This document shows, one piece after another, positions 52,937-60,874 of a DNA stretch of 64,000 nt. The position numbers and the translations under genes are program-made. The stretch covers positions 558,001 to 622,000 of the forward strand of contig DASPKM010000010.1 in the NCBI GenBank assembly GCA_035628135.1, written 5' to 3'. The notes under the pieces are model-generated. The model was not told where the DNA came from. It searched no databases and saw only the letters and a program-made list of their open reading frames with translations. Source of the DNA: DASPKM01 sp035628135. Lineage in GTDB: Bacteria; Bacteroidota; Bacteroidia; Chitinophagales; Chitinophagaceae. How positions within the stretch are numbered: position 1 is the stretch's first letter; each line of letters begins with the position of its first letter.

Positions 52937-54751
52937 CTAAAAACAGTATTTATTTTCTGCAATGAGCTTGTCCGCAACCCTGCGTCTTGCATCCTTTGTA
53001 TTGAATGCTTCAGCCTTGGTAAATCTTTTTAATCCCAGCAGCATCATGCGTTGCTCATCGCCTTCCGCAAACGCGTTGATGGCGTCCTTTCCATTCTTTT
53101 GAATGCGGTCGGCCGCATCGGTCAGGTACACTTTCATCATGTCGATATATACCTGCGCGGCAGCGCCTTGCTGGTCGGCGATCTTCATCGCTCTTAACAA
53201 TGCGCTTTCGGCGTTGAACGTATCGATGGCCATGTCTGCAATGCTCATCAGCACTTCCTGTTCCTGGTCCAGCTTCATCATCAGTTTTTGCACCGCTGCG
53301 CCGGCGGTAAGCAGGATCGCTTTTTTAAAGTTAACGATCAGCTTTCTTTCCTTCGCGAAAGGAGCATCGTCCTCGCTGCCGAAATCAGGAATGCTCATGA
53401 GTTCCTGTGCTACTTTCATAGCAGGCCCCATCAGGTCCAGCCGGCCTTTCATGGCGCGCTTCAGCGTCATGTCGAGCGTAAGCAGCCTGTTTATTTCGTT
53501 GGTGCCTTCGTATATCCTGTTGATGCGGCTGTCGCGGTAAGCGCGGGAAATATTGTATTCCGCGCTAAAGCCATTGCCTCCGTGTATCTGTACGCCTTCA
53601 TCTACCACAAAATCCAATACTTCGCTTCCGAACACTTTCAGCATGGCGCATTCAATGGCGTATTCTTCGGCTGCGCCTAACAGCGCTTCGTTGAATGGCT
53701 TGCCTTCGGCGATAGAAGTTTGTTCTTTGTCATCGATCCATTTGGAGGTGCGGTACAAGGCAGATTCGCCTACCCAGATGCTGATGGCCATATCGGCCAG
53801 CTTGCGCTTGATGGCGCCGAAGTTGGAAATGCGTTGCTTGAATTGCTCACGCGTATTAGCGTACTCTATCGAGCCGGTGAGTGCGCGCTTGGCCCCGCCC
53901 AATGCGGCGGCGCATAATTTCAGTCGGCCGATGTTCAATATGTTGAAGGCAATAACGTGTCCCTTGCCCGCTTCGCCCAATAAGTTTTCAACAGGCACCT
54001 GGCAATCCTGGAAATACAATTGAACGGTAGAAGATCCTTTGATGCCCATTTTGTGCTCTTCGGGACCTTGCGTAAAACCCGGGAACCCTCTTTGTACAAT
54101 GAATGCGCTGAAGCCTGTTTTGCCGCCGGGCGCATTATCGCCTTCTATTTTGGCAAATACGGTATATACATCTGCAAAGCCTCCATTGGTGATCCAGCAC
54201 TTCTGGCCATTCAAAATAAAATGTTTGCCGTCTGCACTCAGGCGGGCGGATGTTTTTGCGCTAAGCGCATCACTGCCGCTATTGGGTTCGGTAAGACCGT
54301 ATGCGCCCTTCCACTCCCCGGTAGCGAGCTTGGGAATATATTTTTGTTTTTGCTCCGGCGTGCCAAAGTAAAGTATTGGCAGGGTGCCAATGCCCGTATG
54401 CGCGGCAATGGCAACCGAAAATGAATACCCTGCTCCCAGTCCTTCATTGACCAGTGTAGCGGTGATAAAGTCTTTACCGAGGCCGCCGTATTCTTCGGGA
54501 ATGGAGGTTCCGAGCAGTCCCAGTTCGCCAGCCTTGTCCATTAACGAGGGCATGAGGCCCGGTTCCATGCTGTCGATGCGATCGATGATCGGCAGTATCT
54601 CTGTGTCAAGAAATGAATTACACATTTCCAGCACCATGCGCTGCTCTTCGTTGAAATCTTCCGGGGTAAAGGTTTCAAAAGGCGTGCTTTCCCGTATCAG
54701 CCATTCGCCTCCTTTCAATATGGTCTTACTTGTGGTGGTAGTTGTGCTCAT
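52937..54751 (-). CDS. acyl-CoA dehydrogenase, long form
   Basis: The 604-residue FAD enzyme catalyses the first step of fatty-acid beta-oxidation. Motifs: YGLTEPNSGSDA (about residues 152-163) and CWITNGGFADVYTVFAK for FAD/substrate binding, GIKGSSTVQLYFQDCQVP, and IYEGTNEINRLLTLD (about 413-427) containing the region of the catalytic Glu. The extra C-terminal 160 residues place it in the VLCAD-like group rather than the 380-residue short forms. It follows a marR gene by 26 bp on the same strand and is probably controlled by it. Confidence 0.93.
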   Translation of the reverse strand: MSTTTTTSKTILKGGEWLIRESTPFETFTPEDFNEEQRMVLEMCNSFLDTEILPIIDRIDSMEPGLMPSLMDKAGELGLLGTSIPEEYGGLGKDFITATLVNEGLGAGYSFSVAIAAHTGIGTLPILYFGTPEQKQKYIPKLATGEWKGAYGLTEPNSGSDALSAKTSARLSADGKHFILNGQKCWITNGGFADVYTVFAKIEGDNAPGGKTGFSAFIVQRGFPGFTQGPEEHKMGIKGSSTVQLYFQDCQVPVENLLGEAGKGHVIAFNILNIGRLKLCAAALGGAKRALTGSIEYANTREQFKQRISNFGAIKRKLADMAISIWVGESALYRTSKWIDDKEQTSIAEGKPFNEALLGAAEEYAIECAMLKVFGSEVLDFVVDEGVQIHGGNGFSAEYNISRAYRDSRINRIYEGTNEINRLLTLDMTLKRAMKGRLDLMGPAMKVAQELMSIPDFGSEDDAPFAKERKLIVNFKKAILLTAGAAVQKLMMKLDQEQEVLMSIADMAIDTFNAESALLRAMKIADQQGAAAQVYIDMMKVYLTDAADRIQKNGKDAINAFAEGDEQRMMLLGLKRFTKAEAFNTKDARRRVADKLIAENKYCF

Positions 54752-54777
54752 AAGAATGTATTAAAGAGTTTACATTG

Positions 54778-55218
54778 TTATTTCAGGTTGTCGTATACTA
54801 TTTGCAGCACTTCCTTGCACACGTCTATGCGTTCTACGGGAACGCCTTCCAGTGCTTCGTTTAGGGTTTCTTCGGCAAGTTGCATGGTTTGCTCCTGTAG
54901 CTTCTGCGCCTGCTTGGTCAGGTAGATCATGTTCATGCGGCGGTCGCTTTCCGACGATACGCGCTTTACCAGTTGCAGTCGTTCCAGGTTGTCTACCAGC
55001 CGGGTAATGCTGGGCTTGTCGCGAAAAGTGGCATTGCACAGTTCCTGTTGGCTTTTGCCATCTTCTTTCCATAATTGGTACAACACGCTCCATTGTTCGA
55101 TGGTCAGGTTCAGGCCGGCCTGGTTGAATTTTTTTTGAAGCCGGCGGGCAATGGCCGTTGAGGCCTTACCCGTAATGAAACTATACAGCTCGCCTTTCTT
55201 AAATTGGTTGTTTGGCAT
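54778..55218 (-). CDS. MarR-family transcriptional regulator
   Basis: The 146-residue winged-helix repressor has LTIEQWSVLYQLW (helix 2), SQQELCNATFRDKPSITRLVDNLERLQLVKRV (recognition helix and turn) and the wing SESDRRMNMIYLTKQAQ. A long C-terminal helix forms the dimer. ATG 55218 gives MPNNQFKKGEL. It lies directly upstream of the acyl-CoA dehydrogenase gene and may sense an acyl-CoA or fatty acid; that is inference from context. A palindrome abuts the start codon. Confidence 0.88.
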   Translation of the reverse strand: MPNNQFKKGELYSFITGKASTAIARRLQKKFNQAGLNLTIEQWSVLYQLWKEDGKSQQELCNATFRDKPSITRLVDNLERLQLVKRVSSESDRRMNMIYLTKQAQKLQEQTMQLAEETLNEALEGVPVERIDVCKEVLQIVYDNLK

Positions 55219-55238
55219 ATAGTTAGTTAAACAACTAT
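55219..55238 (-). promoter_or_regulatory. candidate MarR operator
   Basis: ATAGTT (55219-55224) and AACTAT (55233-55238) form an inverted repeat with an 8-bp centre. It is directly against the marR start codon, a typical site for autorepression. The remaining intergenic bases up to 55482 show no further clear signal. Confidence 0.4.
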
Positions 55239-55482
55239 CCAAACGTACTAAATAATCTTGATCGAAACAAGCCCGATCACGAAATTATTACCCAATTAAC
55301 GGTATTGCAAAGCAATCAGAAGAAGCTACCTTTAAGGTCCCCTATAATTGTAACACATAGCATTACCTCTGATAGCAGCCCGTACCTGAACCCCAAGCGT
55401 ATACTTATCGTTGGTGTCCGTACTATGTCCTATAATCCCGTAATCCTACCCGGTCCAAGGATCATTTCTTAAAAAAAAGCTT

Positions 55483-56703
55483 ATGAGACGTGTTTGCATT
55501 GCTGTGCTTTTGCTGTCGTTTTTTGGAGTATATGGACAGAATAAAAAACTGTCGGTAATCGGTTCTTCTACTTCCGCCTGTACTGGACCCAGCAGTTTTG
55601 CTACTTGTTATTTGGGCAGGCTCGATACATACCAGGATGGCATTGCCCAGCCGATGGACCTTTTCCAACTGGCAGTAGGTGGTTATACGGTATATAAGGG
55701 AATGCCCTCGTGGTTCGTAGGACCATCGCCCAATTTGCAACCCGATGTAAACAATAATGTTACCCGTGCGCTTTCCTTTACCCCAGATGTGGTGTTAGTG
55801 AATTATCCCAGCAATGGGTACGATACACTTTCCATCGACAGCATCATGCGCTGCTTCCGCACCATTCGCGCTGAAGTGAATGCCCAGGGCAAAACCTGTT
55901 ATATCACTACTACCCAACCACGCCATGCGTTCCCATTCAATACGATGGCGGCACGCCAAAAGTTAAAAACCCTGCGGGATAGCATTATCAATGCCTTTGG
56001 ATATTTTGCCGTGGACTTTTGGGATGGATTGACCGATCCTGTGACACTTGCCATTCTGCCCGCTTTTGACTCGGGCGACGGCATTCATCTGAACGACGCG
56101 GGACACGATATTTTGTTTCAGCGTGTGCGCGATAAGAACATATTTGCAGTGCAACTTCCAGTGAAGCTTACGGCATTCAATGCGCGCCTGCAGCAGGGTT
56201 CGGTAGTGTCAACCTGGTCGGTGGCCGATGAGCTGGCCGGCACCCGCTATGAACTGCAGCGAAGCGTAGACGGAGTTAGCTTCAGCACCATCCACACGGT
56301 CATCACGCAATCCGCTGCCAACAAGCAAAGCTATATTGCGGTTGATAAGACCGCAACAACAGGAACGTATTACTATCGTTTACGGGTAGTTGAAGCTGCA
56401 CGCACGTTCTTCTCCCAGGCGATAAAAGTAGTATGTGGAAAAGCGCAGGTAGCATTAAAAAGTTTTTCAATAGACCCCTTGCAACAGCAGGTAGTGATAA
56501 AAATGGCTGCCGCCGGCAATCACCCCATCCAGCTCAGGTTCGTGAATAGCCAGGGTATCCTGGTAAGAAAGTCTACCTACCTGCTGCATGCGGGAGAGAA
56601 CCGCCTTTCAATACCATTGCAAATATTCGCCACCGGAATATATTGGGCGGAATGCGTATTGGACGATGAGCGGATATTTACAAAAACTTTCATGAAAAGA
56701 TAG
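55483..56703 (+). CDS. secreted SGNH/GDSL-type hydrolase
   Basis: The 406-residue protein has a signal peptide (MRRVCIAVLLLSFFG..., cleavage near YGQ, residue 19). The SGNH-type esterase domain opens with VIGSSTSACTG (nucleophile Ser near residue 27) and closes with DGIHLNDAGHD (Asp/His of block V, about 197-207). An FnIII-like segment (VSTWSVADELAGTRYELQRSVDG) and a C-terminal domain like a T9SS type A module follow, ending FTKTFMKR. Probably exported via type IX secretion. Substrate (ester or acetylated glycan) unknown. Confidence 0.82.
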   Translation: MRRVCIAVLLLSFFGVYGQNKKLSVIGSSTSACTGPSSFATCYLGRLDTYQDGIAQPMDLFQLAVGGYTVYKGMPSWFVGPSPNLQPDVNNNVTRALSFTPDVVLVNYPSNGYDTLSIDSIMRCFRTIRAEVNAQGKTCYITTTQPRHAFPFNTMAARQKLKTLRDSIINAFGYFAVDFWDGLTDPVTLAILPAFDSGDGIHLNDAGHDILFQRVRDKNIFAVQLPVKLTAFNARLQQGSVVSTWSVADELAGTRYELQRSVDGVSFSTIHTVITQSAANKQSYIAVDKTATTGTYYYRLRVVEAARTFFSQAIKVVCGKAQVALKSFSIDPLQQQVVIKMAAAGNHPIQLRFVNSQGILVRKSTYLLHAGENRLSIPLQIFATGIYWAECVLDDERIFTKTFMKR

Positions 56704-56705
56704 CG

Positions 56706-57518
56706 TTGGTCCAATCCGGCTTTATAACCCATAATCAATCTATCATCCATTATCGCTACGGCGGTAGCGGCCCCACGCCGCTGATTTGCTTTCATGGTTA
56801 CGGCGAGACGTCGTTACATTTTGATTTCCTGGAAAAAAAATTGGGTGGGCGGTTTTCCATCATCGCCATCGATCTTCCCTTTCATGGCCAAACGGTTTGG
56901 AATGAAAAATATGTCCTGCCAGGCGCTTTGGCCGATATCACACAAAGAATACTGGAACAATTACACTTGGGAGGCGAACAGCTTCATTTGCTGGGCTTCA
57001 GCCTGGGTGGCCGGCTTGCATTGTGCGTGTTGCAGGAACTACCACAAAAAGTATCGAAGCTGGTATTGCTGGCGCCCGATGGATTAAAAGTGAACTTCTG
57101 GTATTGGCTGGCTACGCAATCTGCCGTGGGCAACGCGCTTTTTAAATTCACCATGAAGCGGCCCGGATGGTTCCTGGGCATGCTGCGTGCCGGCAACAGG
57201 TTGCGGCTTATCAATCAAAGCATATTCAAATTTGTGCAGTATTATATTCATGATGAAAAAGTAAGAAAAGACCTGTACCAGCGGTGGACGGGCCTCAGCA
57301 AATGCACGCCCGATGCAGTTGCGCTCAAGAACATTCTTTCAAAAGGCGGGATACAGATCAGGCTGTTGTATGGCAAATACGACCGCATCATTACCCAGCA
57401 AACCGGTAAGAAAACGCTGAATAGCCTGCCCGGATGCACGATAGAAGTGCTGGACTGCGGTCACCAGGTGTTGCACGAGAAAAATGCTACTGCCATTGTG
57501 CGTGCACTGGAAAGCTGA
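56706..57518 (+). CDS. alpha/beta hydrolase
   Basis: The 270-residue protein has the alpha/beta-hydrolase core: ICFHGYGETSLHF (oxyanion HG), nucleophile elbow GFSLGG with S99, acid D226 in YGKYDRI and H253 in CGHQVLHE. No signal peptide. The only in-frame start is TTG at 56706, 2 bp after the stop of the SGNH hydrolase, so translation may be coupled to that gene. Substrate unknown. Confidence 0.82.
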   Translation: MVQSGFITHNQSIIHYRYGGSGPTPLICFHGYGETSLHFDFLEKKLGGRFSIIAIDLPFHGQTVWNEKYVLPGALADITQRILEQLHLGGEQLHLLGFSLGGRLALCVLQELPQKVSKLVLLAPDGLKVNFWYWLATQSAVGNALFKFTMKRPGWFLGMLRAGNRLRLINQSIFKFVQYYIHDEKVRKDLYQRWTGLSKCTPDAVALKNILSKGGIQIRLLYGKYDRIITQQTGKKTLNSLPGCTIEVLDCGHQVLHEKNATAIVRALES

Positions 57519-57583
57519 GGTTTGGAAGTTAAAAGTTTAAAGTGAAAAGGAACCCGGTACTTTACTTTCATTTTGATCGCCCG

Positions 57584-57599
57584 ACGCAGGCGCCTGCGT
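57584..57599. repeat. 16-bp perfect palindrome ACGCAGG-CG-CCTGCGT
   Basis: The self-complementary sequence is followed by TTTC. It lies between the alpha/beta hydrolase and the glycosyltransferase and may act as a terminator. The same ACGCAGGC/GCCTGCGT arms recur at 60831-60852. Confidence 0.45.
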
Positions 57600-57644
57600 T
57601 TCAAACCGCAAGCTTTCCATTTTAAATTCGCTTATACTTGCAAC

Positions 57645-58793
57645 ATGGATGATGTTTCATTTTGGCTGGTGGTGGTTGCTGTAATTGTTTTTGTCGGTTA
57701 TGCCGTACTGATAGAATATTACCGCAAGGGATGGCAGCGGCTCGCGGAATATAAGGCACCCGCCGATATCACTCCATCCGCAAAGGTTTCCATCATTATT
57801 CCTGCGCGCAATGAAGAAAACACCATTGGCCGTTGCCTGCAATCGATCGTTAACCAACGTTATCCGCCCGAGCTGCTACAGGTGATCGTAATAGACGACC
57901 ATTCCACCGACCGCACCGCTGATATCGTCACGGGCTTTAACAACGAAAGCATTCAGCTTATTGCATTGAAAGATCATGTGCACGATGCCATCAATTCTTA
58001 TAAAAAAAAGGCAATAACAACCGGCGTGGAACGCGCAACAGGAGATTGGATCCTTACCACCGATGCGGATTGCGAGGCGGGAAGAGATTGGATCAGCACC
58101 CTGATGGCCTACCAGCAGGAAACCGAAGCGGTATTGATTGCGGCGCCGGTAAAATTGCAGGCCCGCAATAATCTACTGGGCATTTTTCAGTCGCTGGATT
58201 TTTTAAGCCTTCAGGGGGTCACGGCGGCCTCGGTATCGCGCAGGTTTCACTCCATGGGCAATGGGGCCAACCTGTGCTATTCAAAAGAAGCATTTCATGC
58301 AGTGAATGGCTTCGAGGGCATTGACCATATTGCATCTGGCGATGATATGCTGCTGATGTTCAAGATAGCGCAGCAATATCCTGGCAAAATCCATTACCTC
58401 AAAAGCAAGGATGCCATTGTAACGGCAAAGGCGGCCGATGGTTGGCGGGCCTTCTGGCAACAGCGCATCCGCTGGGCCAGCAAGGCGGATAAATATGAGG
58501 ATAAGAGAGTGACCAGGGTTTTACTGTTGGTATACCTGCTGAACATTTTAATGCTTACGCTCTTTGTATTGTCTTTTTTTAATCCCGATCTTTTATTGAT
58601 CGTGATATTGTTCCTGTTCTCCAAGATATTGCTGGAGTTCCCTTTTGTAAATGCGGTATCTTCTTTTTTCGGCGAAAGAAGATTGATGAAGTTTTTTCCA
58701 TTGTTGCAGCCACTGCATATTGTGTACACGGTAATTGCCGGCTGGCTGGGTAAATTCGGCAGGTACCAATGGAAGGGAAGAACGGTGCAGTAG
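57645..58793 (+). CDS. membrane glycosyltransferase, family 2
   Basis: The 382-residue protein has an N-terminal anchor helix (about residues 6-25), a GT-A catalytic domain with IIPARNEENTI (about 48-58), IDDHSTDRT (about 83-91), TDADCEAG (DxD, about 155-162) and QRIRW (QxxRW, about 275), the last typical of processive or lipid-linked transferases. Three C-terminal helices (about 295-380) follow. It may extend a cell-surface glycan or glycolipid. ATG 57645 starts the anchor helix and follows a TATACTTG element by 4 bp. Confidence 0.87.
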   Translation: MDDVSFWLVVVAVIVFVGYAVLIEYYRKGWQRLAEYKAPADITPSAKVSIIIPARNEENTIGRCLQSIVNQRYPPELLQVIVIDDHSTDRTADIVTGFNNESIQLIALKDHVHDAINSYKKKAITTGVERATGDWILTTDADCEAGRDWISTLMAYQQETEAVLIAAPVKLQARNNLLGIFQSLDFLSLQGVTAASVSRRFHSMGNGANLCYSKEAFHAVNGFEGIDHIASGDDMLLMFKIAQQYPGKIHYLKSKDAIVTAKAADGWRAFWQQRIRWASKADKYEDKRVTRVLLLVYLLNILMLTLFVLSFFNPDLLLIVILFLFSKILLEFPFVNAVSSFFGERRLMKFFPLLQPLHIVYTVIAGWLGKFGRYQWKGRTVQ

Positions 58794-58811
58794 AAATTAG
58801 TATTTTGCCGC

Positions 58812-59909
58812 ATGGCCGCAACAACCACCAATCCAGACCGCAATGCCTGGCGCAGGCTGCGCCGCAACAAAGGGGCGCTGGCCGGACTGGTAGTGATCAT
58901 AGCAGCCTTGATCGTTGCGGTGATCTGCTACCTGGTGGCACCGGACAAAAGTCCAAACGCCAACCGCATGATCGTCGAGATCAGCGGGCAAAAGCCAGGG
59001 TTCGCGCAACAATTCCTGAAACTTCCGCGCGAAAAATCTTTCGAAGAAACTTCTTTCCTGCAACAGGTAATATCGGGCCGCGAAGACCGGTATCAATACG
59101 TTCCTATTACGGGCTATCAGTCTACCAACGACAGCATTATCGTTCAGAAATACATCGATGAGGATGTGTCTGAGCGCGTGGGTTACTCCAGGGCGCAGTT
59201 GCGCACAGCATCGGGGAATACCGAGCCGGTAGAGACAATTAAGTTTCGATTGGGGACCGATAAATATGGCCGCGATATTCTGAGCAGGTTATTAGTCGGA
59301 GTTCGGGTGAGCCTCGGGGTTGGATTGGTGACGGTGCTGATATCATTGAGCATCGGGGTGCTATTGGGCGCCCTGGCGGGATACTACCGCGGGCGTGTAG
59401 ACGATGCCGTGATGTGGCTGATCAATGTTATCTGGAGCATCCCTACCTTGTTATTGGTATTTGCCATTACATTGATGTTAGGCAAGGGGTTCTGGCAGGT
59501 GTTCATCGCCATCGGGTTAACGTTGTGGGTAAATGTTGCGCGCATTGTTCGGGGGCAGATACTGAGCATACGCGAGCTGGAATATGTTGAAGCGGCGCGG
59601 GCATTGGGCTTTTCGGGCGCGCGCATTATAACCAGGCATATTTTGCCAAATGTATTGGGACCGGTAATGGTAGTGGCTGCGTCTAACTTTGCTACGGCTA
59701 TTGTAATTGAAGCGGGACTAAGCTTTTTAGGCGTGGGCGTGCAGCCTCCGCAGCCGAGCTGGGGTTTGATGATAAAGGAGAACTACAGTTTTATTATTAC
59801 GCACAATCCCATGCTGGCCATTGCGCCGGGCATTGCGATTATGCTGTTGGTGCTAGCATTTAATATGGTGGGAAATGGGTTGAGGGATGCGTTGGAGGTA
59901 AGGAGTTAA
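58812..59909 (+). CDS. ABC transporter permease, DppC/OppC type
   Basis: The 365-residue inner-membrane permease has an N-terminal helix (about residues 27-50), a large exposed insertion (about 50-150, common in Bacteroidota members), then five helices. The EAA loop EAARALGFSGARIITRHILPN (cited by its core EAARALGFSGA) marks the ATPase contact. The family imports di- or oligopeptides or nickel. No ATPase or binding-protein gene is adjacent, so its partners are elsewhere. Its last codons overlap the convergent lrp gene by 4 bp. Confidence 0.88.
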   Translation: MAATTTNPDRNAWRRLRRNKGALAGLVVIIAALIVAVICYLVAPDKSPNANRMIVEISGQKPGFAQQFLKLPREKSFEETSFLQQVISGREDRYQYVPITGYQSTNDSIIVQKYIDEDVSERVGYSRAQLRTASGNTEPVETIKFRLGTDKYGRDILSRLLVGVRVSLGVGLVTVLISLSIGVLLGALAGYYRGRVDDAVMWLINVIWSIPTLLLVFAITLMLGKGFWQVFIAIGLTLWVNVARIVRGQILSIRELEYVEAARALGFSGARIITRHILPNVLGPVMVVAASNFATAIVIEAGLSFLGVGVQPPQPSWGLMIKENYSFIITHNPMLAIAPGIAIMLLVLAFNMVGNGLRDALEVRS

Positions 59910-60400
59910 TGGTTCGCCTTTGCCTTTTCGGTTTCCTTATACACCTGCACATTACGTGCAAAGCTTTCCTCCAGCGATATAAAAGTTTCGGTCCGTTCTA
60001 TGCCGCGAATTTTTTGCAACTCATCGTGCAATACAAAGCGTAGCTGGTTAATGTCCTTGCATACTATTTCCGCGAACATGCTGTAGTTGCCGGTAGTGTA
60101 ATTAAGCCGCACGATCTGGGGTATTTTACGGAGCTCTTTGGCAACCGAATCGTACAGCGAACTTTTTTCGAGGTAGATGCCGATGAAGGCAATGACATCG
60201 TAGCCGAGTTGCTTGAGATCTACGTTGAGTTTTGTACCTTTCACTATACCTGCTTCCTGGAGTTTCTTAATGCGCACGTGAATGGTACCTCCTGATACGA
60301 AGAGGGCTTTGCCGAGGTCGGCGTAGGAAATGCCTGCGTCGTCCATCATGGCGTGAATGATCTGCAGGTCTAATTTGTCAAGATTTAATTTACCTACCAT
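59906..60400 (-). CDS. Lrp/AsnC-family transcriptional regulator
   Basis: The 164-residue regulator has an N-terminal winged helix (KLDLQIIHAMMDDAGISYADLGKALFVSGGTIHVRIKKLQEAGIV, residues about 7-51) and a C-terminal RAM ligand-binding domain (VIAFIGIYLEKSS... ELQKIRGIERTETFISLEES). ATG 60400 was chosen because upstream frame residues lack similarity and contain the promoter. Divergent from a tRNA-like RNA gene; a palindrome lies in between. Confidence 0.9.
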   Translation of the reverse strand: MVGKLNLDKLDLQIIHAMMDDAGISYADLGKALFVSGGTIHVRIKKLQEAGIVKGTKLNVDLKQLGYDVIAFIGIYLEKSSLYDSVAKELRKIPQIVRLNYTTGNYSMFAEIVCKDINQLRFVLHDELQKIRGIERTETFISLEESFARNVQVYKETEKAKANH

Positions 60401-60436
60401 TACGATTGAGTGTTTTATACAATTTTCAATGAAATA

Positions 60437-60469
60437 CAAATATATTTGAATAAAAACGAAATATTCAAA
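60437..60469 (-). promoter_or_regulatory. promoter of the lrp gene
   Basis: On the minus strand TTTG (60466-60469) and TATATTTG (60437-60444) are separated by 21 bp and match both consensus boxes exactly. Leader about 33 nt. Confidence 0.55.
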
Positions 60470-60470
60470 T
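60444..60470. promoter_or_regulatory. palindrome, candidate Lrp operator
   Basis: ATTTGAATA (60444-60452) and TATTCAAAT (60462-60470) are perfect inverted repeats with a 9-bp AT-rich centre. The site covers the spacer and -33 box of the lrp promoter, as expected for autoregulation. Confidence 0.5.
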
Positions 60471-60484
60471 TTTTTATTGAAAAT

Positions 60485-60516
60485 TTTGGAACGAATAGCC
60501 CGAGTTATTATTTTTG
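60485..60516 (+). promoter_or_regulatory. promoter of the tRNA-like RNA
   Basis: TTTG (60485-60488) and TATTTTTG (60509-60516) with a 20-bp spacer match both consensus elements exactly. The predicted 5' leader before the acceptor stem is about 18 nt. Confidence 0.55.
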
Positions 60517-60540
60517 ATCTATCGAAGTTCTTAATAATAC

Positions 60541-60759
60541 TGTGGGGTGATGAAATTTCCGGCAGACATGCCCCCTTGTCTCGGGGGTGGGGATCAACGG
60601 ATAAACGCAATATAGCGCCGACTCTACCTTGTGTATGGCCGACCAGGGTTGACCACTAACCGATTTTGTTCTGCACCAGTGCTAAACCAGTGCAGGAGAA
60701 AGTCAAAGCAATGTGTTGTGGCTAACGTCCCCGTGGAGGTTCGAATCCTCCCCCTACAG
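60541..60759 (+). ncRNA. tRNA-like RNA, class II cloverleaf with giant variable arm
   Basis: Seen directly: acceptor TGTGGGG (60541-60547) pairs with CCCTACA (60752-60758), discriminator G60759; T8; 3-bp D-stem ATG/CAT with A14, G18G19 and A21; anticodon stem CCCCC/GGGGG (60571-60575, 60583-60587) with loop TTGTCTC, giving U33 and anticodon GUC; T-arm GGAGG-TTCGAAT-CCTCC (60735-60751). TGGGGAT (60588-60594) pairs with GTCCCCG (60727-60733) as the variable stem, enclosing 132 nt that hold at least two hairpins (CTGCAC/GTGCAG at 60671-60695). GUC, C38 and G73 fit aspartyl-tRNA synthetase identity; a pyrimidine at position 37 is unusual. CCA is not encoded. Not tmRNA: it has an anticodon arm and no tag ORF. 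Confidence 0.5.
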
Positions 60760-60768
60760 CGGGTGAAT

Positions 60769-60811
60769 GAAGCCTTTTTGCAGTGACGGCAGAGGGGCTT
60801 CTTCGTTTTCT
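60769..60811 (+). terminator. terminator of the tRNA-like RNA
   Basis: A 13-bp stem with several G-T pairs (GAAGCCTTTTTGC at 60769-60781 with GCAGAGGGGCTTC at 60789-60801, 7-nt loop) is followed by TTCGTTTTC. It starts 9 bp after the discriminator base. Confidence 0.7.
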
Positions 60812-60823
60812 CATGGTACTTTT

Positions 60824-60859
60824 AACACGAACGCAGGCCCGTAAGCCTGCGTTCGTGTT
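60824..60859. terminator. 15-bp perfect hairpin between convergent units
   Basis: AACACGAACGCAGGC (60824-60838) and its exact complement (60845-60859) enclose CCGTAA. It lies 15 bp after the oxidoreductase stop (minus strand). No strong T-tract, so it may end transcription weakly or stabilise the mRNA end. Confidence 0.5.
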
Positions 60860-60874
60860 TGTACCCGGTTGTTT

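Larger units (their letters stand above)
60401..60874. other. 474-bp region with regulatory palindrome and RNA gene
   Basis: No protein gene. It holds the lrp promoter and palindrome, a second promoter, a tRNA-like RNA and two hairpins, all listed separately. Confidence 0.6.

Noticed and set aside
60595..60726. group I intron in the tRNA-like gene
   Set aside because: The insert is only 132 nt, lies in the variable arm instead of the anticodon loop, and I see none of the conserved P/Q/R/S core elements.
60541..60759. tmRNA (ssrA)
   Set aside because: The RNA is too short, has a full anticodon arm, and shows no tag-peptide reading frame ending in Ala-Ala-stop.
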